A stretch of DNA of 64,000 bases from Camellia lanceoleosa. Taxonomy: Eukaryota > Streptophyta > Magnoliopsida > Ericales > Theaceae. Both the position numbers and the translations under genes were made by a program. The notes beneath the pieces are model-generated. The model saw nothing but the letters and a program-made list of their open reading frames with translations. It did no database searches and was not told where the DNA came from. Shown here piece by piece: positions 1-11,572 of this stretch. Positions within the stretch are counted from its first letter, which is position 1. Each line of letters starts with the position of its first letter. The stretch lies in contig CM045767.1 in NCBI GenBank assembly GCA_025200525.1, positions 121,756,346-121,820,345 on the forward strand, in the 5' to 3' direction.

Positions 1-2931
1 GCCCTTTTTTCCATGTTGAATGTCTATTATGCATGTGTAGAGTAATCCTCTTCAAGGCCTTTCAAAGGGGCTTTTACTTGCATGCTTCCTAGCTTCATTT
101 CAGGCCATTTTTGATGAGTTTTAGGGCCCTCATAACCTCTATCCAGAGGTGGTTTTTCCATTTTGTATGTCTATCTTGCATGTGTAGAACAACCCCTTAC
201 ATGGCCCTCCAAAAGAGCCTATCATTCTTGCATGCATTGACTAAGTTTCAGTGGGTTTGGGGGCATATTTTAGCATGGAATACTTCTATTTTTGTCTGGT
301 TTGGTGAGCTCTCATATGCTTCATATAGTTGTGGTACAACTCATGGTTCACTAGCTTTCTTTGCATGCTTTGTTGACCCTTGATTCTAGCACATTTTGAC
401 TATGCCTTGAACTAATTTTGTGCACATTTTGGACTGCCCTAGCTCTATTTTTGGGTCTCATGGTCGAATGATGCTTGTTTTGCATGCTTGTAGTTCAATG
501 TCCATGCTTAGCCTTGAGTTTCGAGGTCCATTGCATGCATATATTGAGGTGTTTCCATGCTTTGGGGTCATTTTGCATCATATTTCAGAGCCTATGTGAA
601 TGCCATAATCCCATGTTTTATACTCTTTAAATGCGTTTGAGAGTCGGGCTTGTATGCCTCATTTATCGACCATTGAATGAGCTCCATTTCTTTGCATTCC
701 GAGTCATCATTTTAGGCCATTTCCCCACTGTTTCAGACCTACCTAGGATCTATTTAGGGTTGGTTTTGCCATTTGTGCATTGGTTTGTGTACCTCTAGTG
801 TAACGCACTTCACTAGTTTCGGTATTCGGGCCATCTAGCTTGCATTGTGTGACATACTTGCTTGTTTCGGGGCCATCTTTTATGCCATTTCAGAGCTGTA
901 TCATATGCCATCCTATGCCATATTTCATTCCTTGCCATGCCTTGTTAGAGTTGCATGTTCTGCCTTAGGATCGGTCCTTTGCATTCCTACATGTTTGCAT
1001 GTATTTCGGTTGTCTCATTTTCATCACATGGCCACTGATGTGAGTGTGGCTGAGGTCTACTCATATTAGTGTAAGTCCATCGTGTATTGTGTATGCCATT
1101 TTAGTCCATAGCATTGCGTATGCTAGGTTGCATGTTAGAACATTGTGTATGACATGTTATGCCACGTGCATTGTGTATACCACTTTAGTCCATAGCATTG
1201 CGAATGCTAGGTTGCATGTTAGTTGTATTGTGTATGCCATCTCATTTGCATTGTGTTTGGGATAGGAGTTAGCTCAAGCACGGGAAACGAGGAACATTTC
1301 GTACTCAAAGTGACGAAACGTGTCTCAATTCCCGGTCGCCGACACTCTGGATTACCCATGATGGAGTCTAGGCCTTGTTGTGTTTTTATGTGCATCCATT
1401 TCACATCGAGTCGTGCAATTCGACTCCTCGGCCATCATGCATCGAGATGCGTGATTGATGGTACGAGGATTGAGGTGTGCATACATATGTGAAAATACTT
1501 TGCCATGCCCATTTCTTGCTCTCTGTTGTAGCAAACCAGAAATCAGCAGCCTTCTAGAGCTTTGCACAACATCCCGGAATTAATTGCAAATAGAGGCAAA
1601 TCGGGGCATCGCGAGGAATTTTTCGACAAAGTGACCCGAGCACGCATGCATCTTTCATCATTCGGAACAAGAGCTGAGGTAGTTCATTTGATAGTTTGCA
1701 TGCTAATTTATCCGCTTTCCTAGTTAATTTGTTAATTAATTAGGGTTTTGTAATATTTAATTATTTATTTAGACTGTATTATTTATTCGGACCCTCCGAG
1801 CGAGGGTACAATTGTAATAAGTGTGCGTGTGTGTGATGTATGTCTTCCAACCCCAAGTCTTTCTCCCTTTTATTTACCAGCTTATGATGGTTAGACAAGG
1901 GCATGTTTCAATTAGCATACTTATGCTCGCATGTTTGCATTCATTCTGTCTTGCATGCACCGGGCTCGGCGCCTCATACCAACTGCATCGTATTTCAATT
2001 CCAAGTTGAATACGTGTTAGCTGTAGCATCTCATATGCCATCTTTAGAATAGTCGAGCCTATTATAATTGCATTTTTGCATGTGCTGCATTAGGCATTTT
2101 GGTATAGTTAAGATCATGCATGGATTTCTAACATAGTTTTTGTTTTGGCTTGGAGTACTCGGTAAGTGTTCATGCTTTAGCATCCTTGCATGTGTGTGAG
2201 TGACTGCCATGATAGCATGCTTACCATGAGGCTATGTGTTTATATGATATACCTGCCTGAATGCCTGTGGGTGAAGGTCGGATTATCTGAATTGGAATAA
2301 TGCATTGACTGTGAGTTTTAAGCCCGCTTGAGAGTAGCAAATCATCGTGTTTTCTAAAGCCTACCTGAGGGTGGCAAATCCATATTTTAGCCTACTTACG
2401 AGTGGCAAACCATTTTAAAAACAAACATGAAATGTTTTGTTCCAACTCAGGCGATCCAGTCTATACTTGTATGCTGTGCGCATCACGTAGTAATTCTAGG
2501 CTAATAATTGGAATAAGAACGCATAATGTTTTCAAAACTTGATATCATGGTTAGTAGAGGCCGATCTTTGATCGGGCGAGCAGGGGTGCTCACGAAGTGA
2601 CCTTCCCCAATCGTACCCAAGTTCCCGAGCCGAGGCAACTTTGGTAATGATGGACACCTGGCCTTAGGCAACGAGTCAGGGTTTCCTAAATTTTCCCAAA
2701 ATAAATATTTAGGTGGCGACTCTATATCTGGCGAAGCAGTCCATGTTTGGCACTTCTTTCAAAAAATCTATTTTCAAAAACGATTTGTCGGATTTGGACT
2801 CTTTGGTGATTTATCGGTCTCACATTGCATTTTGTGGGATTAGATTCAGAACCGTGACATTGAGCCCTGAACTGTAGTGAGCCCAATGAACAAAACGGGA
2901 TTCCCTCCCGGGACATTCGGGGACGTCTACA
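1..2931 (+). mobile_element. Ty3/gypsy LTR, 3' portion, Tat/Ogre-like
   Basis: No coding potential is visible. Many TTGCATGC-type words occur in the first 1.3 kb. The right half has features I associate with Tat/Ogre LTR ends: a block with GGGGTGCTCACGAAGTGACC-like sequence near 2585, then AGGGTTTCC and the phrase GGTGGCGACTCT at about 2713. The end GGGGACGTCTACA at 2931 looks like an LTR terminus. The start lies outside the window. Family assignment rests on remembered motif resemblance only, and no partner LTR is present to prove it. Confidence 0.45.
2316..2415 (+). repeat. Three imperfect short tandem units
   Basis: Three successive units of about 30 bp share the pattern 'agcccgcttgagagtagcaa', 'cctacctgagggtggcaaat' and 'cctacttacgagtggcaaac'. 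They lie inside the Tat/Ogre-like LTR. Confidence 0.55.
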
Positions 2932-4115
2932 ATAATATATTATTAAAATAAATAAATAGTATATAATAATTTGAAGAATTGGACCAAAATAAAATGACAC
3001 CAAAAGTTAAATAAATAAGTATAAAAGTAAGAGTAAATAAATAATAATAGTAATAACAATAATAAATAGCAATTAAGGAAAAGATTTGCAAATTTCCTAA
3101 AGAGATGGTAAGTAAGCCATGTGTACTGTTTAGCTAGTAGAAGAGGTGAGTCATCAGGTTGATTCATCATCACACAAGGTGAGTCATCACCCAAGAGTGT
3201 CTATATAAGGGGGAGGGGACTGTGGAACTACGTAAGGAAGTGAAAGGAAAGAAAAAGGAAAAAAAAGAAGAAGATCACGTAGGAGTGCTGGAGATAGGAA
3301 ACTTGGAAGTAAGAAGATTTGTGATAGTGAAAAGTAAAATTTAAGGATCAATATTAAGGTGAGTTATATTATACATTGAGGCACCATAATATATTTTACG
3401 TATGTTTTGTGTTATCATAATTTATTTTACGCAATCTATGTTTTATAAATTATATTAATATTTTGATTACATTAATTATTTTCTAAACTCTATTTGCTTA
3501 AATTGAGAACCATGGATTGGCCTCTGTTTGACCACTTTGTGGTCTTTTGTTTGTCATGGATCCATTGACCTCTATTCTGACTGTCACTCATGTGACTTCT
3601 GCTCTGTTCTGTTCAGTATCGTGGTTATAGTTATTTATTTACTTAATTTTTGTATTTCAGTTTCTGTCACTTAAATAATTTATTTATTCAAATTATGTAA
3701 ATGTTTTAGCTTAACTAACCATCTATGATTATTTTTGTGTTCCCTATACTCTTGGCATAATATTTCTCACTCTACTATGTGCTTATAGCTGTTATCCTTT
3801 CAGGTGATGAGATGTAAGGAAGACCCATAATCTCGTGTAGTGGAACCCGTACAAGAATTTGATGCTGATCCGTTATTTTGTTTCTTTTTCTTTTCTTTTC
3901 TTTTGTTTTTATTGATGGTCAGTCACTAAATAATAAAATAATAAAAGCCCCATAGATATACCTTCTTTTTTTTAAATAGTCGAATAAAGTAAATTTTCTA
4001 TTTAATTATTTTCTTACTTCCATTTTGCCTCCGCCTACGCCATTTAATTTATTAAGCTTAGAATCAAATAGTAAGTTGCGATTCTAGCCTAAGCCCTTGG
4101 GGTTGGGTTGTGACA
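2932..4115 (+). mobile_element. Probable LTR of a second retroelement
   Basis: AT-rich sequence leads to a TATA-box-like CTATATAAG at 3201-3209, followed by a purine-rich leader. The segment ends at 4115 in GGTTGGGTTGTGACA, a typical Ty3/gypsy LTR 3' terminus. The left boundary is a guess, because the previous LTR-like terminus is at 2931. No clear primer-binding site follows; the sequence runs straight into inverted gag sequence at about 4130, so the element is truncated there. Confidence 0.4.
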
Positions 4116-4132
4116 TTGTGCATATTAGAACC

Positions 4133-4870
4133 CTACCTCTTGCCCTTCCATTTCAAGTATTGGTTACGGTTGGCTTGGTTACTTTCCGCTATGATGGTCC
4201 TATCCAATGCATCCACATATTTCTGTACCTTTAACACATTAATCTTTTCCAAAATGGAGTCTCGGAGACCTCCCTCAAATTTTCTTGCCTTTTTGTAGTC
4301 TATATCGACCATATGCGGTGCCAAATGGGCTAGCTCAGTAAACTATGCCTCATACTCTGCTACGGTTTTGTTCTCTTGTTTCAAGTTTTCAAACTACGAC
4401 ACCTTCCTGTTTCAAATACTTTGCAGGAAGTACTTTTCATAGAAGATCTCCAAAAATTGAGCCCAATTCATTCCTTGATGTTCTTCTCAAATAAGCATCC
4501 ACTACCAGTGTGCCTCATCCTCGAGTGTAAAAGCAGCAAGCAAGGCTTTTTTTTTGCCTCCGTGCATGGGAAGACTTCAAACAGTTTTTCTATACCAAGC
4601 ACCCAAGCCTCCGCCTTCAGTGGATCAACTCCTCCTTTGAACGATGACGGTTTCATCTTTTTAAATTCCTTTGTGAGAGCAATAGTTTGGTTGTCAACTT
4701 GGTGGTCTTGTACTACATGTGGTGGCATAGACATTGGTGGCGGTGGTGGTTGCTGTTACTGTTGTTGTTGTTGTTTAAAAGCCTCTGCCATGCCCATAAT
4801 CATTGCCTCCATTCTATCAAGTCATGCGGAGATTAAATCCTCCCCATCTTCCGCCCTTGTCCTCACCATG
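4133..4870 (-). pseudogene. Ty3/gypsy gag remnant
   Basis: Read on the minus strand, this encodes the N-terminal and middle parts of a plant Ty3/gypsy Gag polyprotein. It has an acidic start (MVRTRAEDGEDL), a glutamine tract from CAA repeats near 4770, a proline run, and the Gag core pattern PSSFKGGVDPLKAEAWVL with a following FEVFPCTE. Further on comes the conserved helical region DYKKARKFEGGLRDSI near 4133-4310. In-frame stops and frameshifts break it (for example after DLISA and inside the Gln tract), so it cannot make a full Gag. It lies between the tRNA primer site at 5040 and the junction at 4115, which is the right place for gag in a minus-strand element whose pol and second LTR are missing. 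Confidence 0.8.
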
Positions 4871-5039
4871 ATCTAAAAGAACATACATTATAACTTTCAC
4901 CGATAATATGCACATAAGTCACATTTACAAATGCACATTTTCATATCATACCTGATTGAAAATGCATTATGGATACAACTTAAATCTTTTCTAGACTTCT
5001 TATTGCTCAAATGGACTCGTGTGTGAGATATGAACTCGT

Positions 5040-5051
5040 GCTCTGATATCA
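5040..5051 (-). other. Primer-binding site, initiator-Met tRNA type
   Basis: The plus strand reads GCTCTGATATCA, the complement of TGATATCAGAGC, one base from the usual plant TGGTATCAGAGC site. It sits 3 bp from the LTR edge at 5055 and fixes the element as minus-oriented. Confidence 0.75.
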
Positions 5052-5054
5052 CTT

Positions 5055-7024
5055 TGTTATGATCCAAACCCAACCCTAAAAGTTTGGGTCATAATCGGCC
5101 AATAATCACTTGATTACCTTCAGCCTCAAACAAACATACAGAGTAATTATAGTAATGGGGCCATAAGCGGAAGTATATAACAATGAAGAAGTCTGTTAAG
5201 CTGTGCCAATATGAGCAAAATATAACACAATCACATCATTTACATGCCCATGCAAAAATATAAATATCAAGGAAATTTTATACATGCTGCTTACATAACA
5301 CAAGACCAAGATAACAAAAACAAAATAAAGTCAAAGCATAATAGGAGGCAAAGACAAAACTCCTTCTCGGAGGCGTGACTCGACAGGTTTACAAAAAGGC
5401 TCTTGAAGCTGACTCTAAGGGTGGGCTCCATGATGCGGATCACCTATAGGTGCATATATAATATTGGGTGAACGAAGCTCAATAGTAATAATAAAATAAA
5501 ACAGTGTAGATTAATGCACATAAGGTTCTCATAATTTTATAGTCATAATATGGAACGACCTTGGGCGCATCATATAAGCAGAACGGCCTTAGGCCCATCA
5601 CATAAACAGAACGGCCTCAGGCCCACATATAAGCAGAACGATGTTAGGCCCACATATTAATAGAACGGCCTCGGGCCCTATCATATCATAGCATAAACAA
5701 AATGACCTTAGGTCCACGTTACACGTGTTATATAACTTTTACAAATTTCATTCATTTCCATGAAAACACAATGTTGGTACAATTCCCAATTCGTGGCTTA
5801 AGGTATACAATTAAGAATATATATGTACAATATTATTATTCACAGTACGTTAGGTCCCACGGTATTTCCTCCAGCACACGACCTACACAAACATTTCACA
5901 CACACATTCGATGAATAATCCGTTCAATTCATATGCTTTCTTTTATTAATTCGTTTTACGATTCGTTCATTTTCCATCCATCTATAGGCATTGCGGAGGG
6001 ATAAAACATGCTTAGAAACAAATTCAGAGGGTCGGGGAAGTTAACAAAAGAAGGCAAATTTTTCCCCTGATTTCTGCACGTGCGGAAGCCCCTCATCGTA
6101 TGTGTGGCCTGTACGTGCTTTTATTTCAAGATGGCGAAGTCTTGCCCTTGTTTTCCGATATAATCGGGAGCCCGCGTGCGGTCTTGGGCTGATACAGGCG
6201 GTCCGAAGTTGAAGAAAAACTTAAGCTTCTAGGTTGATTTTCAAGCCTCAAATCATGCAAAAATAACTCAAAATATGATATACTAGCATAACACAAGGGT
6301 AATTGCATCTTAAACACATCAATCTCGAGCCAATAACAAAATCAATGTCTCATCTTTTTCGTAACTTCATAAATTTCATGATCAAACTCAAACACATAAA
6401 AATATGGATGATCCTTTAACAAATCTTTGTTGTATACACAATCTAGAGCTCGTTTCATGCATTAATCACAAGATTTGACTCAAATCAAACAAACATGAGG
6501 AGATTTCTTGCATTTAGTTCAATCGATTACATAACTCAAGCCCTAACCCCAATTTCCCAATTTCTTCTTGATTCTATGACAAAGATAAGTTAGAGACAAA
6601 GATTAAAAGTAGATTATCATACCTTAACTCAAGTCTAAGGTATGCCATTTGATTCTCTTTCAAAACCCTAGCTCTTCTTCTTTCTCTCTCTTTAACTCAC
6701 TCTAGTAAGCTCTCCACCAAAATGAAGAACACAAGAGGCCAAACACAAATATGACTTAACTCATAAATTTTAATTTAATCATTATGACTCATAATTTTTT
6801 AAAATTTTACCATAAGCTCTATAAATCATGCTAATCACATATATGAAGTCGATTTTTGTTTATCGCGCCTCTAAAGCTTTTAATTTCAGTTCAAAGTTAT
6901 AATTGCAACAGATATTCCTACATTCAACAGATATTATTCCAAATTCACATACTCAAACTTGCAAATTCATATCAAACACATAATCACATGCATAATTAAG
7001 TAGAGTACAGGTTGGGTTATCACA
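5055..7024 (-). mobile_element. 5' LTR of minus-strand Ty3/gypsy element (E3)
   Basis: This LTR of about 1.97 kb has termini TGTTATGATCC at the left and GGTTGGGTTATCACA at the right. The ends are inverted-complementary, as LTR ends are. It contains the tandem GGCCTNAGGCC-type units at 5546-5715 and CACGTGCGG-type sites around 6075-6190 that also mark the solo LTR at 48164-50295, so both belong to one family. The matching 3' LTR is absent, so no target duplication can be checked. Confidence 0.75.
5546..5715 (-). repeat. Tandem units with GGCCTNAGGCC core in E3 LTR
   Basis: Six or so units of about 25-35 bp follow the pattern 'agaacggcctnaggccca'. They are related to 'GGGCCTAAGGCCGTTCTG' units of the solo LTR at 49590-49757, read on the other strand. 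Confidence 0.8.
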
Positions 7025-7344
7025 TTTAGAACACACCTTTTTATGTTATGATCAAGTGTTATATGTGATTTTGATTGTTGCTAAGACCGATTTTGTTATT
7101 GGGCTTTAATCCCTAAGTTTTGTTTATGTTTTGTACAAACATGACATGGACTTATGTGCATATGTGTATATATAAAGGTTTGTTTCATTCATCTAAGTCT
7201 TCACAGCTCATTAGACGTTATATTTTAATATGTATTGGCTTCCGTTAGCCCCTATTCCTATATTATTGTCAAGCAGGCCTTTGGTAATCTCAGATTACTG
7301 GCCAGTCACTTCTCTAATCCCTTTGTTCAGGGGTTAGGTCGTGA
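7025..7344 (+). mobile_element. LTR 3'-end remnant
   Basis: A TATA-like TATATATAAAGG near 7170 is followed by text resembling the last 150 bases of plant Ty3/gypsy LTRs, ending in GGGGTTAGGTCGTGATA at about 7344. No start or internal region is recognisable. It appears to be an older fragment into which E3 inserted. Confidence 0.3.
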
Positions 7345-7698
7345 TAATGATCAAATTCTATACGCGACGAAGAATTGTTTAGATATTCAATGATTACCTC
7401 ATGTTCGGTTTTCAAATGTATTGTATTTTATCATAATTAAAATCTGGACCTATTTGGTGACATGTGTTTTTCTTTATGGGGTTTTTATTTTTCATTTAAC
7501 AATAGCCTCACTAATTACACTCTCTTTACATCTTTTTTGTTAAAAAAATTTGGCTTGGTTGATTGCAAATTAGCAAAAGTTATTTAATGACTCAAAACCA
7601 AAAATAAGTAGTGTTTTAACTATTTGATTTGACCATTTATGTTTATTGTTTGATGTGGTAGACTCCAATACCATCAGTACAATAGATCCATGTATATA
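7345..7698. other. No gene recognised
   Basis: AT-rich sequence with no convincing coding region or repeat. It separates the LTR fragment from the left end of the hAT element. Confidence 0.5.
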
Positions 7699-9261
7699 TA
7701 GGGGCATAATAATTGCCTGGCCTAGCCCACTTGGGCCCGATCTCTGGCCGACTCGTGTAGGCCTCACGGGCTCTCGCTTTTTTGACAAGTCAAGCCAGCC
7801 CGACCTATAAACCTCTCATAACCGGGCCTAAGGCCTGGGCTCGGGCTCGAGCCGCGAGCCGGGCCTGCATAGGCCTCTTTTTTATTTTTATTTTTATTTT
7901 AAATGAATGATAAATATATTATGTACGTAGATTATTTATTAAGGATAAAAAATAAAAGAAAAATTGTACTAGAGTATTTTAATTAAGATTAATAAGATAT
8001 TTTGTTATGTTTCATGTGTGGTGATATTTAAATTTAATTATGTTTAACTTATATTTTTTTAGTTATGAACTTATAACTAAAAAAATATGAAATTATTTAA
8101 TTTTCTTCTTTCGAAATGAATAATTTTATATATATCAAAATGAAACTTTCAATATTACAATCATTGAATTAATTATATAACATTTATTGAATGAATAATT
8201 TTTATTTCAAAATGAAATAAAATATCACAAAAGTTTATATCATTAAATAAAATAGATTTAAATTATTGATGATGGTAGAATAATTGTATCACTATAGTAC
8301 ATCCCAACTAGGTTGGCACCTACTAGTCTACCAATCATTTGCATTATATTTCACCTTAATAATCTAATATTAAAAATAACGAAATGAAATAATGAAAAAA
8401 ATTATTGATTAATCATCAAAGGAGACAGATAATTCATTCACATTATGCGAGAATATGTCATCCAAATCATTTTGAATTCTCTTATTTTCACTATAATTTT
8501 GTTTTTTCGTAAGCGCATGTATATAATCTCTGGATATCATCAGTACCTCAACCATTTGGGATGAAAACCTGCTGTAGTAATCGCTCAGCACCCGTCCACT
8601 TGCGTTAAAAGCTATTTCCAAAACAATTGTAGAAATTGAAACGGTTAATATATAACGAGCCATCTGTGAAACCGCATGTCACATAATTTCATTTTGTTTC
8701 CGCCAATCCAAAATGTCAAAATCATCGAAATCATCCACTGATGGACTTTCAAAATAACGTTGTAGTTTAGAATTACTTACGCTTGTATCTTAAGATATTT
8801 TTCTACTTTTTATTATAGAAAAAATAGTTAATCTTCCGCCTCAAGATAAGACTACTAGTGTAGTGTGTGTAAGTATATTTACAGATGCAACTGCCTTGTA
8901 TTCTTCAAATAATGTTTTTCATGTTTGCATAATGGGGGCAAAGTATTTTTGATTAACGAAAATACGTTTTAAAAATTCTTGTAAATCAATATCTTTACAC
9001 CTAGGATCAATTATTATGGCTAAACCTAAATGATGAGGCAATGTATCAAAATATTTATCAAATTTTGCTTTCATTGAATAATAATAGTTACATAATATTC
9101 ATTACCCATATATTTTATGAAAAATTTAATTATTTCTGCTAGCATAGATAAAAAAAATGGTGAAGTGGAAATATATATATATATATATATAAGAAAATAA
9201 TTTTGTTCAAGTATCAAAACTTTTTAAAAAATATTTATACAAGGTTACTTGACGCCAATTA
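7699..9261 (-). mobile_element. hAT transposon, left (3') half
   Basis: The left end reads TAGGGGCATAATAATTGCC, which pairs as an imperfect terminal inverted repeat with the right end near 31879-31897 (TATTTTTACACCTCTA). Subterminal sequence is rich in GGGCCC/GGCCTG words, a common feature of plant hAT ends, and similar words occur at the other end near 31740-31880. The C-terminal transposase remnant lies inside. The element is interrupted at 9261 by E1 and resumes after 28569. I did not find a convincing 8-bp target duplication. Confidence 0.65.
8409..9150 (-). pseudogene. hAT transposase, C-terminal part (broken)
   Basis: The minus strand encodes the C-terminal dimerisation region of a hAT transposase: MARYILTVSISTIVLEIAFN followed by SGRVLSDYYSRFS and VEVLMISRDYI at about 8470-8663. 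This follows the family pattern of a small-residue/Ile-Pro region, an 'S.S..E..FS.GGRVL' core and a terminal helix. Upstream, at 8880-9120, come pieces of the domain before it (YYSMKAKFDKYFDTLPHHLG, then DPRCKDIDLQEFLKRIF), joined only across stops and frame changes. The N-terminal and middle parts lie 19 kb to the right, beyond E1. The polypeptide cannot be made; this is a fossil. hAT transposases cut and paste DNA through a DDE catalytic core and dimerise through this C-terminal segment. Confidence 0.85.
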
Positions 9262-10451
9262 TGTCACGACCTGCTCCCCATACCCAAGAGTTAAGTATCG
9301 TGATGGCTAGTAACTGAAGTTATTTACAGCCAATTTGTGAACAAATAAATAAACGTGAGTGTAAATAATATTTAAGCGAGGGTACCAAAATAATTATCGA
9401 AACTTCTACTTTTATAACAAAATTTAATGAACAAAAAGGCCGATATTTAATTATAAATACTATAAAAGTGCTATGTGTATCTATTTCACAGCCCCGTGTC
9501 TAAAACTCTCCAAAAACTATTTTTGAATTGCATTGTTTCCTGAAAATTGGTAAACAGTTATAAGCACATAGCAGAATGAGAAATATTATACTGAGAGCAT
9601 AATTACCATCGATAAGCTTTAGGCTTAAAATAGATAAAATATAATATATTTTTATTAGAGTAAATAAGTTGCTCATATTATAACAAAAATCTGTTTTAAA
9701 AATCATATGATATTATACGAAAACATATAACTATAATCATGGTACAGAACATAACAGATGTTAATGGATTCATGACAATACAGAGGTACGGATTCAAGAG
9801 GTGGCTCGTATGGATTCTAGAGATAGCTCCCACAATAGTGTAGCATTTAGCTCCGCACAGCACTTTTCTCTGCACAGAACAAAGGTCAATAAATTCATGA
9901 AAAACAGAGGGCTACAAGGTGACCAATCAGAAGCCAATGGCTTATTTAAGTCCCCCAAGGCATGGGACTCTCGTGGTGGTACTTACAGAAAATAATTGCT
10001 TATGAAATCATTGTTAAATAATTATTAAAATTTAAACAAACATATCTATGGGTTTTAATTTAACCAAATAGGGTTCAGAAAATAATCAACGTAATTGAAA
10101 TATTAATATAATTTATAAAATATAAATTACGTAAAATAAATTATAATGACTCAAAACGTACAGGTATGAAATGATGTGGATGCACGAGGTGACATCCCTA
10201 TATATAGGGGAGAGAAGGCGTGCGACGCAAGACAGATTGGTGGCACGTATCATGGTCGCACAAAAAATATTATATTTTAGTGTATTTTGATTTAGAAAAA
10301 ATATAGAGAAAAATATAATAAAAATACCATAATACTCAGAAAAAAATATCAAATAATAATATAAAGTTAAAATTATTTTTTTGAAATCTTTTATAATTAA
10401 ATAATACTAATATAAAATTTAAGGGACAACTTAAATTTTCGAGTTGTTACA
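9262..10451 (-). mobile_element. E1 3' LTR (intact copy)
   Basis: 1190 bp with ends TGTCACGACCTGC and GAGTTGTTACA. It aligns by eye with 11172-11572, 12648-13160, 26824-26924 and 28237-28564, which are the pieces of the right LTR. A TATA-like CTATATATAGGG near 10198 is nearly palindromic, so it does not decide transcription direction; the PBS and PPT do. Confidence 0.85.
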
Positions 10452-10470
10452 ATCTTCCCTCCTTTTAAAA
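10452..10470 (-). other. E1 polypurine tract
   Basis: On the minus strand the sequence TTTTAAAAGGAGGGAAGAT directly precedes the LTR start. It is the usual plus-strand primer of reverse transcription and supports minus orientation. Confidence 0.75.
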
Positions 10471-11157
10471 ATTTTGTCCTCGAAATTTGTTATATGTGTA
10501 AGCTATCCGCTGCGTACTCTGATAAATATATATTTGATGATTAATGAGATATAAAATATTACTTCAAAAAAACTTTACCAAAAACAACTCACTGTTTATT
10601 TGTCAACTTTTTTGGGCCAAAATGATAAACAATGGGTGACTTTAAAAACTTTTCATTGGTTTTGTTTTTGAAAATAAATAAATAAACAAAATGAGAATAC
10701 AATTAAATAAGTGACTGGAAATGAAATGACAGAATCATATGCAAGAACTGAAGGAATTTGAGATGAACTTCTATTTCTTTTATCCGTGAACTTTCTATTG
10801 ATGGGAAATAATTTTAAAATCAGTATTTTTATAAATTTTGAAAGATTATAGATTAGAATCCACTTCTAAATAGTCAAATGAACTTTTATTTTTAATTTTT
10901 TTTCAAATGCTACGAAACATATAATACAATTTTTTTTTGGGTAATTTTTTTTTCTTCAAATTATTCAGCATATACATGAAAGTTATATACAATTATATAT
11001 AAAGTAATAAATAACTCATCTTAATTACAAAATTTAATGAAATATCATAATTATATACACCATGATTGTTGCTACACAAATACTCAACGTTTCCTTATCC
11101 TATTTGTGCATATGTCTTATGCTCCAATACTTTAATAAAAATAATTTTAAAACCTAG
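10471..11157 (-). other. E1 internal region, non-coding
   Basis: About 690 bp of AT-rich sequence between the polypurine tract and primer site. I see no Gag, protease, RT or integrase similarity on either strand. E1 is therefore either a small non-autonomous family or an internal deletion derivative. Confidence 0.7.
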
Positions 11158-11169
11158 GCTCTGATACCA
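11158..11169 (-). other. E1 primer-binding site (initiator-Met tRNA)
   Basis: The plus strand reads GCTCTGATACCA, the exact complement of TGGTATCAGAGC. It lies 2 bp from the right LTR edge at 11172. Confidence 0.9.
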
Positions 11170-11572
11170 CTTGTTACGACCTGCCTTCCGCACTCAAGGG
11201 TTAAGTATCGTGATGGCTAGTAATTGAAATTACCTACGGCCCATTCGTGAACAAATAAATAAACATGAGTGGAAATAATATTTAAGTGAGCGTACTAAAA
11301 TAATCACCGGAGATTCTACTTTTATAACAAAATTTAATGAACAAAAAGACCGATATTTACATATAAAGAACATAATTATAAATACCATAAAAGTGCTATG
11401 TGTGTCTATTCTGCAGCCCCGCGTCTAAAACTCTCTAAAAGCTATTTCTGAATTGTATTGTTTCCTGAAAATTGGTAAACAGCTTTAAGCATATGGCAGA
11501 GTGAGAAATATTATACTGAGAGAATAATTACCATAGATAAGCTTTAGGCTTAAAATAGATAAAATAGAATAC

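Noticed and set aside
4376..4876. 166-codon plus-strand open frame
   Set aside because: It is the antisense of the gag remnant on the minus strand.
9801..9995. 64-codon open frame repeated at 12802-12996 and 18551-18745
   Set aside because: It lies inside the three E1 LTR copies, antisense to the element, with no family similarity. Conservation is explained by the repeats.
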